Of a DNA stretch of 64,000 nt, positions 1-41,345 are shown piece by piece (position 1 is the stretch's first letter; every line of letters begins with the position of its first letter). Source of the DNA: Amyelois transitella (Eukaryota > Arthropoda > Insecta > Lepidoptera > Pyralidae); NCBI RefSeq assembly GCF_032362555.1, contig NC_083509.1, positions 6,223,001 to 6,287,000 on the forward strand, in the 5' to 3' direction. Under the pieces are notes generated by a model that saw nothing but the letters and a program-made list of their open reading frames with translations, was not told the DNA's origin and searched no databases. Position numbers and translations under genes: made by a program.

Positions 1-155
1 GTATATCGTCTTTATCTCTAACGGATAAGCAAATACAAAAGGCCACACATTAAGATGGATAGCTTATGGATAGGATAAATTTAAGAGATACTAACGGAGT
101 GCTAGGGCATCGCCCTAATGAATCTGTTTATAAGCCTTTCCCTTGACTGAATAAC
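1..155 (+). repeat. Degenerate family A SINE-like copy
   Basis: Scattered blocks match family A in order: cgtctttatc near the start, aaggccacac, ttaagatgg, catcgcc, and tttataagcctttccctt near 130. It is heavily diverged, so the limits are approximate. Confidence 0.4.
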
Positions 156-485
156 TGCAAGGGAAGTCAAGCAGTTGGTTTTCAGTCAGCATAGCAGCGT
201 TCAGTAAGCATGAAATTAAAAATATTAGAATTTGTCTAAAATGTTATACTTTTCTGATATAATTATCGTATAATTTGGTAGAAGTAGTATTTTAAATTAA
301 ATTTTCCAATGCTTATCAACCCATGACCTATATAATTACCTTATGTAAAAAAAATAGTACCAAGGAGACGGTCATTCTTATATATACCTATTTACTTTCT
401 GCTTTGCTATAAGTGGTATAATACACAAGGAATAATATAAAATTAATATTTTAATATAAAAAAATAAAATAAAAAAAGGACTCAC

Positions 486-523
486 CTAAATACGGTCAGT
501 CTTTTCGTTACATATGGCTCCAT
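486..523 (-). CDS. Candidate first coding exon of a gene running off the left edge
   Basis: On the minus strand an ATG at 523 in good context (G at -3, G at +4, in-frame TAA just upstream) opens MEPYVTKRLTVF plus two bases, then a strong donor (AG|GTGAGT) at 485. The upstream 530..900 is unusually GC-rich for this window and holds a GCCGCCATCT element (YY1-like), typical of housekeeping gene starts. I do not recognise the peptide, and the next exon would lie outside the window. It could be chance, since only 38 coding bases are available. Confidence 0.3.
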
Positions 524-529
524 CTCTTA

Positions 530-900
530 AAACTATAGCAAAACGGGTCGTCTTCGAGAGGCCCCATCTAGCGGGGCCTTTAAAAATTAAATCTAATTGT
601 GAACGCACGCCATCTGCATGAGAGAAAGTGGTGCGGAAGGCTCCACTGCTTTCATCAGACTGAGGCTTCGCCGATCTCCGCTGTATAATATCAACAAGAG
701 GTTATTTTGAGGTTTTACGCAGTAACGGCGGCCATACTATTTTGAGCTACAACGCCGTTTCAGAATCCGTTGCGGCGCGTTGGTTGGCCGTTATTCTCGT
801 TAGCCGTTGCCCGTTACTCTGCCCTTTTTTGGCGTCGCCCGTTTTACTGCCCCGTCCTGCAGATGGCGGCAGCTTGTATTAAGTTTCTTGCGTCATTTGC
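530..900 (-). promoter_or_regulatory. GC-rich island, possible 5' UTR/promoter of the left-edge gene
   Basis: The stretch is clearly richer in CG dinucleotides than its flanks and contains repeated GCCGTT/CCCGTT words (about 720..850) and a gatggcggc YY1-like site near 864. It sits directly upstream, on the minus strand, of the candidate first exon at 486..523. No TATA box is evident. Confidence 0.3.
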
Positions 901-1020
901 CAAGTCGTAAATTATGCTTCTGTTTGTTCGTTATTATGTTTGAAATTTAGAGATAGTTTATGTTCAATTCAATCCATACATTTTTATTTAAATGATTTTT
1001 TTGTAAAACATGCATAGGTA

Positions 1021-1135
1021 CATGTAGCCACGACTTCCCTTATATGGTAGACAGAGCCAACAGTCTTTTGAAAAGGTTATGATCACGTGCGGCTTGATGG
1101 AACCGAGATTCAAATAGTGATAGGTTTCTTAAAGT
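1021..1135 (+). repeat. Family A SINE-like fragment
   Basis: Contains tggtagacagagccaacag, then attcaaatagtgatagg, in the order and spacing seen in the complete copies at 43009 and 43985. The 3' half is missing. Confidence 0.7.
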
Positions 1136-2509
1136 ACTTAACTACGTGTTTTTTCATAATCTTTATGAACATGAAATTTTGAAAACGTGATTTTCACATA
1201 TTGGAAACATTGTAATGAAATAGTAACTGACCGATGTCTGTTGAAAGATATATGCAAAAAATTGGTATGATACCTATATTGTGAAGCTATAATTAAGAGT
1301 CTGAACCCAATCGTATCATTCAATCGCCTCCATTCAATATAATAAATCTATATTTATAAGGTCAAAAGAAACCAATAATACGATTTTTTGAATTTCTATC
1401 TGTTTAAATGTTTGTATTTTAATCATGCAATAATTATTGCTAAGATTTGAATTCGAATTTCTCATGTGTTTGGCTTGGTTCAACTTGGAAACTAGTATGC
1501 AAAGATATGATTTATTCACACCTAATTTATTAACTGCCAAACTGTATGTGTAACCATGATCCAACTTAAAACACGTTCTTCTCCCGATAACGTTGCATAA
1601 GTCAGATGATAGTTGCTTCGTATATAACAAAAGCTGACTTGCCTTATCCATGACCGTGGTCAAAGGCGAGCTCATAGAGACCTGAAGGAGAGGTTGCAAT
1701 GGAGGAGAGGAGGCAAAGTGAATCGAAACTAACGCCAATAGGATGACGTTCCCGTTGCATGACTGGAAAAAAAATTCTTACCATAAATACATATCCGACT
1801 TTTTCCTGACAACAGGGTAGGGCCAGAGCGAACAATCTCGAAAAGATACTCGACGACTACGTCGATGGCATTCACAAGTCAGCAAAATAGAAGGAATATC
1901 ATGTTGTCATTTTATTTTCCGTCAAGAATTTCCTTAATATATATACTAAGGTTTATATTATATTCTCATTTCTTATTTGATTGTTATTTTCGCAAAGTTT
2001 TGTGGTTTAAAGCATTTTTCTTTTTACTATAAGGATATAATAAGGCTTAATATTCGCTTAGCCTTATATAAAAAAAAAAATTACATTGCTACAATAGGGT
2101 TATGTATGTTCTGGTTTATACTTATGCGTGATTGGTATTTGACAACAAAACTAGAACTAGATTTGCGAAATACTCATTCGAAATTTCATTCAAAATTAAA
2201 GACTTAAATTTGCGCTAAAAATAAATATTTAGGACCTCTTCGTCATGTATCATGGAGTCAGTAATTCATCTCTTTCTCATGGTCGTAATTATATTAATAC
2301 TTTTAACTAGTGGAACTATCAGGATGCAACCTAACCAGCTTCCCCTACAATAAGCGGTGAGAGTTCAGATGGGAGACGCTGCATGTGACTAGATTTACCA
2401 ACCCCTGGATCATGATTATTGGGGAACTAGTAGCTGATGCATGCGACTTCACACGCCATAAATTTCTTTAAATTTCACTTATTGTATAATTCTAATGTCT
2501 AAGCATTAT

Positions 2510-2575
2510 TACCTACTGCAGTTTTTTGGAAATTCGTTCAGTAGTTTTTGCATGAAAGAGTTATAAACACAGCCG
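2510..2575 (-). repeat. Fragment of a family ending in the 'fully inverted' lepidopteran repeat
   Basis: The words aaattcgttcagtagtttttgc and atgaaagagttataaacac match, in reverse complement, the conserved 'tctttcacgg aaaaactact gaaccgatt' segment of the element at 19808..20065. Only this core is retained. Confidence 0.5.
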
Positions 2576-2694
2576 CGGACGCTCTCTATTCGTTTATACT
2601 TATAGGAGGGCACGCAGGAAACCTTAATCTATAATCGAAACGATGTAATTGTTGTGTAATTAAATTACCGGCATTTTCGAATACACGCCTCTCC

Positions 2695-2910
2695 ATGTCT
2701 CCATGGATGTCGTTAAAGGCTAATAAACTTTAGATTCTTTTGCAGGTGATGGGCTAGCAACCTGTCAATATTTAAATTTCTATTCCACCATTATGCCATA
2801 CAGCTGAATGTGACGTTACAGTATTTTCAAGACTCTGCTACCCTCTCTACGGACAAGGGCTCTGTCTACCCGCGAGGGACATAAACAAGATTATACGTGT
2901 ATGTATGTAA
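2695..2910 (-). repeat. Family A SINE-like copy, minus strand
   Basis: Reads in reverse complement through the whole family: tccatggatgtcgt, gatgggctagcaacctgtca, gccatacagctgaatgtgac, ggctctgtctaccc, and a tgtatgtatg tail. It is moderately diverged, with a small insertion before the GGCTCTGTCTACC block. Confidence 0.8.
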
Positions 2911-3161
2911 ATTTCCTTCATTGTCTGTTGACTTTTCCTTGTCTTCACTTCATTGTTCATTGACTTATTGATATGTGGTGATGTGAGTGAAGGAGGCGTC
3001 ACTTCTTCCTCTTGGTAATAGTCCCGGTAGCTTTTATACTCGGCCTCCAAGCACCTTTGATATTGATTCTGGATTGAGTGTCAGTGTCTCTCAATTAACA
3101 TTAAAAACCGTTTATGTTTGCCCAAAACATGTTTCCCACTTTTTTTCATATTATATGTAAT

Positions 3162-3372
3162 ACTAGCTGTCCCGGCAAACGTTATTTTGCTATATGTATA
3201 AATAATTTTAAAGTAATTTATAGTTAAATAAAAGGGTCCAGAACCCTTATCTCTAAGGGGTATAAAAAATAGATGATGGCCAACTCTCAGACCTATTCAA
3301 TATGCACACAAAATTTCATGAGAAACGGTCAAGCCGTTTCGAATGAGTACCGGAACGACCATTGTGACACGA
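3162..3372 (+). repeat. Lepidopteran interspersed repeat starting CTAGCTGTCCCGGCAAACG
   Basis: Contains ctagctgtcccggcaaacg, gccaactctcagacctattc, aaatttcatgagaa and cggtcaagccgtttc, a signature I recognise from dispersed lepidopteran repeats, probably the end of a non-LTR element. No coding capacity remains. Confidence 0.7.
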
Positions 3373-3924
3373 ATTAAAAATTTTACTTTAAATTATTATT
3401 TTAAATTTTATTTTATACAATTTTAAATATAATCTAATACCGAAAACACACGTCAATTCTATTCTGTAACAACATCACAATCGTTTGAAATGACTTTTAG
3501 ACAGTCATTTTTTAAATAAGATTTTCTTTGCTTTTTGTATTTATAATTCAATAAACTTGAAAGCATAATAATTATAATAGGTATGTTTCGGAAGCAAAAT
3601 TCACCATTGAAATAACTTTTTTTATATGAATTACTTATAAGATGATGAATCTAGTAATATAACTAAACAAATTATATGATTTTTATACGTGTATTTTTAT
3701 TAATTTATTAAAATTCTTTTGTTCATTTCAACTTTCCTTAAAAAATCTGTCACTATCATCAACTTCCAATTGTAGTTATGTTTGTACTTCAATAAAAAAG
3801 GGTAAAAGTGTAACTTGGTAAATGAAGTTTACTGGAAAGATAAGAGCGATTCCGATGTTGTATAAACAAAATACAATACTTATTAATGTAAGTTAGGAAT
3901 TAGGAATGGGATATTTAAAAATAA

Positions 3925-4292
3925 CATGTTTGAGTATAATTATTTTATTATAAAAATTATAAATGGAAATAAATAGATATATTTACTTATACTTAACACT
4001 TATGTACAAAATCATTTGCGCTACATGGTCCAAAAAGAACCCGAAGGTTCGACGTGTTTCCGATGGCAATCGTACTATAAAGATAAACGAAAATTGTAAT
4101 TAAATAAGGTATACATGTAATAAATAAATAATACAGATACACAATGACTAGACATACCACCTCACACGAGACTGAAGCATCAGTTCCGCTGAGATTCGCA
4201 GATAACTGCGGTCTCAATAGCGTCCGCACACAGTTTTGTACAAAAATATCTTATTAAATAATATCACTTAGTACAGTGTTGTGGAGAGATGT
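3925..4292 (-). other. Probable Mp20 3' UTR
   Basis: Follows the Mp20 stop on the minus strand without interruption. The first canonical AATAAA downstream (tttatt at 3945..3950 on the plus strand) would give a 3' UTR of roughly 350 bases. The end point is inferred only from the poly(A) signal. Confidence 0.4.
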
Positions 4293-4484
4293 TCACTTGC
4301 CGAGGAGGATCTTGCGGCCAGCGCCGAGGTTCTGGCCGGCCTGGGTGGCGCCCTTGTTGGAGCCAGCTTGCAGACCGATCACAGTCTGGCCGGCCTTCAG
4401 GACCTCCTCAGAGAAGTCACGCTTGCACTCATCAGCGGGCTTGGGGCCGAGGTAGGGGCCGTTCCATTCCGGATGCCTGTAGGT
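4293..4484 (-). CDS. Mp20: Mp20 exon 4 (calponin repeat, stop)
   Basis: Acceptor ttacag precedes ACC TAC AGG. It encodes residues 122-184, including HPEWNGPYLGPKPADE and the calponin-like repeat, ending LLGK and TGA at 4293..4295. Confidence 0.94.
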   Translation of the reverse strand, partial: TYRHPEWNGPYLGPKPADECKRDFSEEVLKAGQTVIGLQAGSNKGATQAGQNLGAGRKILLGK

Positions 4485-6175
4485 CTGTAACAAATAAACT
4501 ACGTGTTAACACTGGAGACTCAAATAACCCCATTCGGCCTCTACAGATTCACACGACCTTGGATATTTATGAAAACTGAGGTAATGTTGCACAAAACTCG
4601 TTAATCTTACTGAACTTGGCACTCTACCAATTTCTTAAATCCGAAACGTCAAACCGAATAGTGGTGTAAACGCGTTGTTTCGCTAACGATTAATCTATTT
4701 TGGTAATTGTTTATTAAACCAATAGGGTTCTGGGAATATTACAGTATATACAATTTATGTTATTAAATTAAGAATTAACCAAGTGTTTGCAAAATCAATA
4801 ACTTTTCAGCGGTACTCCGACATTATAGAATCTATATAAAAATATCAGCGATGACGTATGATCTGTGGCTGTAGATTAGTAGCATTCGAAAACGGTTCTT
4901 TATCTTAAGTGTATTTTTATTGGCGAATCTGAAGTCGTTGAGCTTTATACGAGTACCTATGCAGAGTTGTACTATTATAGCACATCGTATCATTACTTCA
5001 AGAATAGAAGAGACGTAGGTAGATACTTCAGACTTATCAACGTTATTACAAAATCAACGTATCTTTGGTATTTGGTCTGAAATTTCGGTCGTTATGCTTA
5101 CCTCACGGCCCAAAGCAAAGAGTGTGCTGACGACTTGGGCAATGTCCTTTTTCTCCCACAGGTCTACGGTCTGGAACACGTCGATGTCAGGGACGCCATA
5201 TGCTTTGATTGCGGCCTGGAAGCTGGAGACAAAAGGTAAAATTAAATTCGGTGTTGAAGTAACAATTTTGAACAGCCCAAATATGTTTTGATGATAACTA
5301 GTTATAGTATTCTTTAACAAACTAAATATTTGAGAAAAATATAGAAAAAAACTTATTATTGTTCAAAAGCACAACTTTTTATGACGATCGAGGTATACTT
5401 TTTTTATTAATATACTTTGCTGCAATTAACAGTTTATCTTTCATGATTACCGTGAAATAATTAATTATTTTGACAAAACTAAGTTCATTAAACTATTTCT
5501 CCAAAAATACATACTTTGTGATGTTCTCCATCATCTTGAACTGTCCACCGGAGGTGTTGATTTTGGGTACGGATCCAGGCTTCAGTTTGTTGATGAGCTG
5601 GCAGAGGACAGTGCCGTCCTTGAGGACTTCTTCGAAGACCTCATTGGGAGGGAACTTGGCGCCGAGGACGCCCTCAATCCACTGCTGGCATTCCTTCTCC
5701 TGCTCAGGGTTGCGCTTAGAAGCGAGCTGATGTAGAAAATTATATTTTTTGGTAAAAAAGTATTAAAAAATCTTTATATAACGGCTTATTTTTAATTATG
5801 TAAAAGCTTTAATGCCGTGTCGTCATAGTCTACTAATACATTTTCTAAAACTTCGAAATTAATTTCTTTGCCAATCAAAATGAGGTAATGTTCTGTATGA
5901 TGAGGTAATAATATATGTTTTTTTTAATTTATAACGTTTTCTAGTATTTCAAATGTAAAAAGGTGTTTATAAATAGTCAGTATAGGTAGCAAATTCTAAG
6001 AATAATATATTGGATGAATTTACTGAAAAATAATGAAAAGTTAAAATATGAGTGTAAAGTCATAGTTAAAAGTATTATCATGATTTTCTAATTAGGTTGA
6101 AGGAAAATGTAAAAAATATGAAATATCAATTTATAGAAGTGTTACCTTGGCGCGGACTTGGCGTTCCAGAGACAT
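4293..6175 (-). CDS. Mp20: Muscle-specific protein 20 (calponin/transgelin family), 4 exons
   Basis: An actin-binding cytoskeletal protein of the calponin/transgelin family, expected in synchronous muscle by analogy with Drosophila Mp20. Joining 6146..6175, 5515..5726, 5102..5222 and 4293..4484 gives 555 bases and 184 residues, the length I recall for fly Mp20. Residues 1-10 form a short basic leader; a single calponin-homology domain covers about 24-125 (QQWIEGVLG, LKDGTVLCQLINKL, FQAAIKAYGV, VVSTLFALGRE); one calponin-like repeat lies at 156-180 (VIGLQAGSNKGATQAG). Every junction has a GT donor and AG acceptor, and the frame is continuous. The start codon is supported by the short first exon 65 bases downstream of a TATA/initiator promoter. 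Nothing is missing or broken. Confidence 0.94.
4485..5101 (-). other. Mp20: Mp20 intron 3
   Basis: Donor GTAAGC directly after the GAG codon at 5102; acceptor ttacag before 4484; phase 0. AT-rich, with nothing else visible. Confidence 0.85.
5102..5222 (-). CDS. Mp20: Mp20 exon 3 (end of CH domain)
   Basis: Acceptor ctccag precedes C|TTCCAGGCC. The first base completes Asn81 and the rest encodes residues 82-121 (FQAAIKAYGVPDIDVFQTVD to GRE). 121 bases, ending in phase 0. Confidence 0.94.
5223..5514 (-). other. Mp20: Mp20 intron 2
   Basis: Donor GTATGT at 5514 and acceptor ctccag at 5223; phase 2. AT-rich, 292 bases. Confidence 0.85.
5515..5726 (-). CDS. Mp20: Mp20 exon 2 (start of CH domain)
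   Basis: Acceptor acatcag precedes CTC GCT TCT. It encodes residues 11-80 (LASKRNPEQEKECQQWIEG to MMENIT) plus two bases of Asn81, then GTATGT. Confidence 0.94.
5727..6145 (-). other. Mp20: Mp20 intron 1
   Basis: Donor GTAACA after AAG at 6146, acceptor CAG at 5727, phase 0. AT-rich, no other feature. Confidence 0.8.
6146..6175 (-). CDS. Mp20: Mp20 exon 1 (start codon, 10 residues)
   Basis: The ATG at 6173..6175 opens MSLERQVRAK, then the donor GTAACA. The short basic N-terminus fits the family, and the exon lies just below a TATA/initiator promoter. Confidence 0.9.
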
Positions 6176-6238
6176 ATTGTGTTGTGTGTGTTTTTGTTGC
6201 GGGATGCGAGGTGGCAGTGAGCTTCAGATACTGCGCTA

Positions 6239-6275
6239 AACTGAACTCCTGAAAGCGGAGTCCGCGTATTTATAG
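6239..6275 (-). promoter_or_regulatory. Mp20: Mp20 core promoter: TATA box and initiator
   Basis: On the minus strand CTATAAATA occupies 6267..6275 and the arthropod initiator TCAGTT occupies 6239..6244. From the first T of TATAAATA (6274) to the initiator A (6242) is 32 bases, the standard spacing. This predicts a 5' UTR of about 67 bases, fitting a strongly expressed muscle gene. Confidence 0.75.
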
Positions 6276-7518
6276 AGAGAGCACGCAGGCTGCGCCCTTC
6301 TGGAGACTCGTGCGCAACGCCGTTACAAAATTACGATTGTGACTCAACAGCCTTTTTCTTTATTATCATATTGTCGTTTTGGTGGTGGAAAATAATGGAT
6401 GACTATGTATTTTCTGGTTTTAAATAGATTGTTTCTAGAGTCTGAAAGAAAGAAATTTGAAATGTTTTTGGTTGCAATAAGTACCATATTGAGGTTAAGC
6501 TTTTTATTTCACTTGATTTCATTTTTTCTTCTGCTGGCGCAGGAAATTGAAATTATTATTGATAGTAAAAAAGATTAGTACCTATATTGTTTTATTCCAA
6601 AGTTTAATATTGTCATATTTTTATTTTTTATATTTTCGGGAACAAACCCTGTATTTTTCCTAAAAAATATACTAACGGAAAAGGTGAACGACCTGTTTTC
6701 AAAGTTTAATTACCTAGTTTTTGATAAAACACGTTACAAAGAAACGTTTTACATGAAGTGTTAATAGTCTCGTGTCATATAAATCACATTAATTGGACTG
6801 TTTATTTTCAAATTAAACCAGCTTTTGGTGTAGATTATACATCTTAAAAACTTTATCCACTGTCAGCTTTTTCATGCAAATAGATGCAGATAGATATACT
6901 TACTACTACTAATATTAGGTAATCACGCTGCTTTCTAGTGAGTCTGACAAAGCCTACATAATTAAATTTATCAGTATTCCTCCATTCATATTTTGCTTAA
7001 AGTCCACTGTGATTCACGTTGTCTAGCCGAGTAGAAAAAAAAGACTTATTTAATGGGAACTTAAACTACCTTTTACTGTTATTACACTGTTGGAGCGATT
7101 CATAATAGGACCACTCCATCTCTTTCATTAATATAGTACACCTTTTATTATATGAGTATATTTATTGTATTTGCCTTAACCTAACTCATATATGAATAAG
7201 TTTTTTGGCAAATGTTATTCGTGTAAAAACAATCCTGGACTGGTCTAGGACTATTAGAATGTTATCGGCATTAAGACCAAAGGGAAGAAGATGAAGAAGT
7301 ACTTATAAAGAAAAAGTCAATTTTTTTAATATAAAAATTTTGGTAGATTTATCAACAAATTTTGTTTGTTTGTATGTTTGTAAACTCTTTATTGCACATA
7401 AAAAGCAATATAACAAATTATAAAACAATAATTGAATTAAGAAGAATATGTAAATTTTATAAGTTACAACTTTTCCAGCTTTCTTTTTCCCTAATAATCA
7501 ATTTAAACCAAACAATTC

Positions 7519-7585
7519 ACGACTCTGCCTCATATGGGGTAGACAGAGCCAATTATCACAAAAGTTGAAGGCCGCGACCAGCTAG
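7519..7585 (+). repeat. Family A SINE-like 5' fragment
   Basis: Contains atatggggtagacagagcca, followed by diverged ttatcacaaaagttgaaggcc. Only the 5' end of the family is present. Confidence 0.6.
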
Positions 7586-7679
7586 ATATAGGCTTAACGA
7601 CTATACATAGGATGCAATACATTTAGTAATAAAATTGAAACTTATTGCAACCGTTTTGTTTGAAAGTCTATATGCGGCT

Positions 7680-7795
7680 AAGCTTAATGGGTGGGCGGCC
7701 GCCTATGTGCGCCGCCCACGCATGCGCGTCACTGAAGCCTCGCTTAGTTGTCACTGTCGCCGCTGGGGCCCACGCCACTCCGCCGCTCAAATAAC
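7680..7795. promoter_or_regulatory. GC-rich island in intergenic DNA
   Basis: An abrupt GC-rich block (gggcggccgcctatg, cgccgcccacgcatgcgcgtc) in AT-rich surroundings. An open plus-strand frame crosses it but resembles no family I know. A distal regulatory element or an unrecognised first exon are both possible. Confidence 0.25.
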
Positions 7796-8814
7796 ACTTT
7801 TTTGTACTCGTGTTTCAATGACTCATATTGAAAGATTTGCACATAACCATAATGCCAACTATACTTCACACTGACTGCATCGTTAAAATTTTTAACTTTA
7901 GGTTGTGTAGTGTAGTGGTGTATCTAGTATCAGTCACCTCCTTATCGACAGCTTATTTATTACAACATTAAAATCAATACCGCTTTTTATTACAATATTA
8001 AAACGCTACCAATTGTAGAAATTCCAGCGGCCATCATTCTCGATTTTCTTATTATTTTCAATTGTATGTTTGGTTATACTTAATACTTGTCATTCAGTAC
8101 CTAAAATCATTGTATGGAAATCTGCAAAGCTATCTAGCCAAAGTATAACTTATAAATATTTTTTGTTACACACTTAACAGACGTAAATATCAATGTATGC
8201 ATAATACATTTGCTATCAACTGTAATTTTTCCATGGTAAGAATGTCCACCAGTCCAAAAATAATTTTAAAACGTAGTAAATTCACCAATCAAGAATATAT
8301 TTCACGTCTATTAACGACGTATAATTTATAAACAATAGATTCAATGGCTAAGGCGGCTTGGCACGTAAACTTGTAGAATTTCATAGTGAAATTGATGTTA
8401 ACATTAGATTTAAATGAGATCAAATAAACAATCCACAGAATGTCAAGGTATAAATAAAGAATATAATTTTTACTAAATATCCTTAAAATCGTATATCCTA
8501 CTGTTTCATAAGATCTCGTAAAATATTAACGTTTTTACTTTTATTTATATTTTATCAACTTAGTAGAAATCCTTTATTTTCAATAGTATTTCTAGTAACA
8601 TTAGTTACATTCATTTACGTAGTTGACTCACTTAGTTTTCCTAGTAATACATATACTAATGTAATTATGTTTAATTTATATAGATATTCAGCCCTTAGTC
8701 ACTGGATTGCCCTTTCATAAAAATTTATACGTTGATGCTTTAGTAATTGTTACCCTAAAACACCACTCTGATAGATATTTCCATATAAATAAAAAACTTT
8801 AATTTATTATTATT

Positions 8815-9602
8815 CTCTTTATTAAAACACCCTCCACAAATTCCATCAGGTTTATTACATACACTCAAATACTTTCCTATCATTTATTTACAATTAAAAT
8901 AAATTACATATTTACAACATTGTTCGACAACAGTCTGAATTGTCCTTAAATACTGATCTAATATATAGAATTTCGTATGTAGTTATAGTAAAAATAATAT
9001 TAAAAAACAAATAGAGCCGGACAAGACGGCGTTGACTAGATTACCACTGACAAACTTAAGTACTTAATCTATTAGGAATAAGGAAATAATTCTATAAAAT
9101 ATGGAATAAGTACAAATTAAAGAATCTGAAGCAGATTAAATTTGCTTTTTTTACATTAACATTAAATTGAAAGTATACTTGATAAACGTATACAACAGTT
9201 TGGAATCTATTTACAATCTTTATCACACATAGTTTATATTTATATTCTTCTAATACTTCGATATTAACCTATTATTGGAAAACAAGACAATACAACTCAT
9301 TTGAAATTTTACATTGAAGAACACAATTCCTGTATAGTGAACAGCTTGATTAAATTAAATTTCTAAATTTTACCTACCTATATGAAAGTTCATATATTTC
9401 AACTATATATAATGGACACATTTTGGCACTTGAAATGTTTGTTTTTTACATTGATTGTAAGCGTCCACACATGTTCACTTGGAATGTCACTCAATGTAAA
9501 GTCGGGAATGTAAAGAACGAGGCGCGTGCGGCGCGCGTCAGGGCTGCGTTGATGAACTCAGCGAACTCTACCCGTCTAATCGGTAGGGCTCGACTATGGC
9601 CA
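8815..9602 (-). other. PHDP: Probable PHDP 3' UTR
   Basis: Follows the PHDP stop on the minus strand. AT-rich and free of recognised repeats, with an AATAAA (tttatt) near 8817..8822. The end is inferred from that signal alone. Confidence 0.35.
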
Positions 9603-39620
<30,018 letters not shown>

Positions 39621-40030
39621 GGCTATCTAACCAGCTCACTCAACATGTGCTCCAAAAAACCGCAGATATTTCAAAAAGAGCAGTCCGCGAGGCGGCGCGC
39701 CGCGCGGGGCGCGTGCGTCTTGTGTCGGACTCCGCGGAGGCTCACAGCCGCATAATTGGATGAGCCGCGGTTATATCGAATTATGCCGATTACAGATGGT
39801 ATCGGATGCGAGCGATAGTTTTTCCCGGCGCGGAGGACCGTGCGCTCGCCCCTCTCGAAATCGAATGATAAGCCTAATTCAATAAGGGCGAGCTTCGAGG
39901 ACGGGGCGGGGCGCGCACCCCGGGGCCAGGCCAATGGTCGCGGCCGCCGGCTCGCCCTGGCGCGCTCATTGGTCGGCGGCACCCCGCTCCGCGCCGCTGG
40001 TGCGGGGTGCGTGTCACGACACTTGTCTAC
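39621..40030 (-). promoter_or_regulatory. PHDP: PHDP promoter / CpG-rich island
   Basis: The most GC-rich and CpG-rich block of the window (gcggcgcgccgcgcggggcg, ggggcggggcgcgcaccccg) lies directly upstream of the PHDP start. On the minus strand it holds an inverted pair of CCAAT boxes (attgg at 39968 and ccaat near 39931). No clear TATA at standard spacing is seen. The transcription start is not determined. Confidence 0.55.
39623..39646 (-). other. uORF of seven codons just before the PHDP start
   Basis: On the minus strand an upstream ATG at 39646 reads MLSELVR and stops with TAG at 39623..39625, two bases before the main ATG at 39620. Its own start context is weak (C at -3). If within the transcript it could tune translation by re-initiation or leaky scanning. 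Confidence 0.5.
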
Positions 40031-40569
40031 TTTTCTTTTCGCCGACAGTTCCTTTGTCATTGAGGAAAATAAAAAAGTCTTAATTAACGATCCAGGTACC
40101 CACTTAATGAATGTCTGTAGGTAGGATGGGTACTTATCGCTACGAGACCTCGACTTTCACAACTTTGTGTGCATGTCACAAAAGTAATGAACTTTTACTA
40201 ATTAAAATATTTTAATCTTTATCAAAATTAATAATTACATGTCATTAAAATGAGCCCCCCAACTTTCTTTTAAAGATGTTTAAGTTATTCTTCAAATTAT
40301 TATTAGAATTAATTGATAAAAAAAATGTAAGAACCACTCATTCCTGACTCCTGTATTTTATGCTAGGTGTTATAAAATACATACATACTCAAAAAAAAAC
40401 TTCTCAATTTCTATAGATATTAAATTGTTACCTACACGTTATAGATATATAGTTTTATTTGTTGTGTTAAATTAATAACTTAAAATGAGACTGACCCCAG
40501 TCAAACTGTGAAAACAGTTTTGCGGAATATTAATTATATATTAGAAATAAATTAATAAAAAAAAATACT

Positions 40570-40700
40570 TACATAATATCACGCCTTTTTCCTAGGAGGG
40601 GTAGGCAAAGAATACATCTTTCCACTTGTTGCAAGCAGCTACCACGGACGTTATGTGTATAGCGTTCACTGGGCCATAGATTTTTCTGGGGACCTGTTCG
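40570..40700 (+). repeat. Probable dispersed repeat fragment
   Basis: atcacgcctttttcctagga, ggggtaggcaaagaataca, tctttccacttgttgcaag resemble a repeat seen in other lepidopteran genomes (CGCCTTTTTCCTAGGAGGGG). Limits unclear. Confidence 0.35.
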
Positions 40701-40737
40701 AATCGACCCTGGACGTCCAATTTGAGTTGAGGATGGT

Positions 40738-40838
40738 CAAATTATGAAAATCATAATTTTAAAGAATACAACAATTTTGCTTCACATATGTTTTTATTAT
40801 CTATCGCTAACAAATAAATAACATAACAAATAAAAGTA
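40738..40838 (+). repeat. Direct repeat, copy 1
   Basis: The last 51 bases (40788..40838, beginning atgtttttattatctatcgc) are identical to 43863..43913, and the upstream 50 bases share aaaatcataa and tttaaagaataca. See the paired copy. Confidence 0.85.
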
Positions 40839-41224
40839 ATCAATGAGAAAGGAAAGGCAAATCAAATATTATTTTTACTTTACAAATTTCTCAAATGTTT
40901 ACATATTTATCTCTTGTGAATCATGATTACATATTATAGTAAAACCTATCAAGGTTATTAAGGAAATTATATTTTATCTTATCCTGGGCGTAAATAAAAA
41001 TAAGACAAGATAGAGGATATTTTATGAATATACTATGGGATTATAACACAATTATTTTTACAAGTTCAAAACTATTTCAGAGCTACATAAAACCATCAGT
41101 GTTCAATAACTTGATTCTGATCAATCCTTAATTCCACTTATTGCAATAATATCCAAAAAGCACAACCAAACATAAAAACAGTTTAATTTTGTTTTAATTT
41201 TCAATTTCATAGATATCACTCATC

Positions 41225-41345
41225 CACAACGGGGGGTAAATGCAGCCGGGGAAATTTTCATGAGAAAATTACACGTAAAATATTCTCAATATTGCACCCG
41301 CGGCGGGACGCGCGTCACGGGTCTCGCGGGAAAACAACTACAAAT
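41225..41345. promoter_or_regulatory. Intergenic GC-rich island
   Basis: aaatgcagccggggaaattt, then cacccgcggcgggacgcgcg and gggtctcgcgggaaaac. It lies about 1.6 kb upstream of the PHDP start. Candidate upstream element. Confidence 0.25.

Larger units (their letters stand above)
901..3920. other. Intergenic stretch with repeats, no supported gene
   Basis: AT-rich sequence with the repeat copies listed separately. Open frames of 60-134 codons exist on the minus strand between 1334 and 1835, but they show no family similarity I recognise and no convincing exon structure. Confidence 0.5.
6280..8810. other. Intergenic region between Mp20 and PHDP
   Basis: About 2.5 kb of AT-rich sequence with one family A fragment (7519..7585) and one GC-rich island (7680..7795). 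No supported gene. The first few hundred bases next to 6275 are the upstream region of Mp20. Confidence 0.5.

Noticed and set aside
1334..1835. Overlapping minus-strand open frames of 134 and 63 codons
   Set aside because: An acceptor-like tttttttccag lies between them, but neither product resembles a known family, and no start, donor or conserved motif supports an exon.
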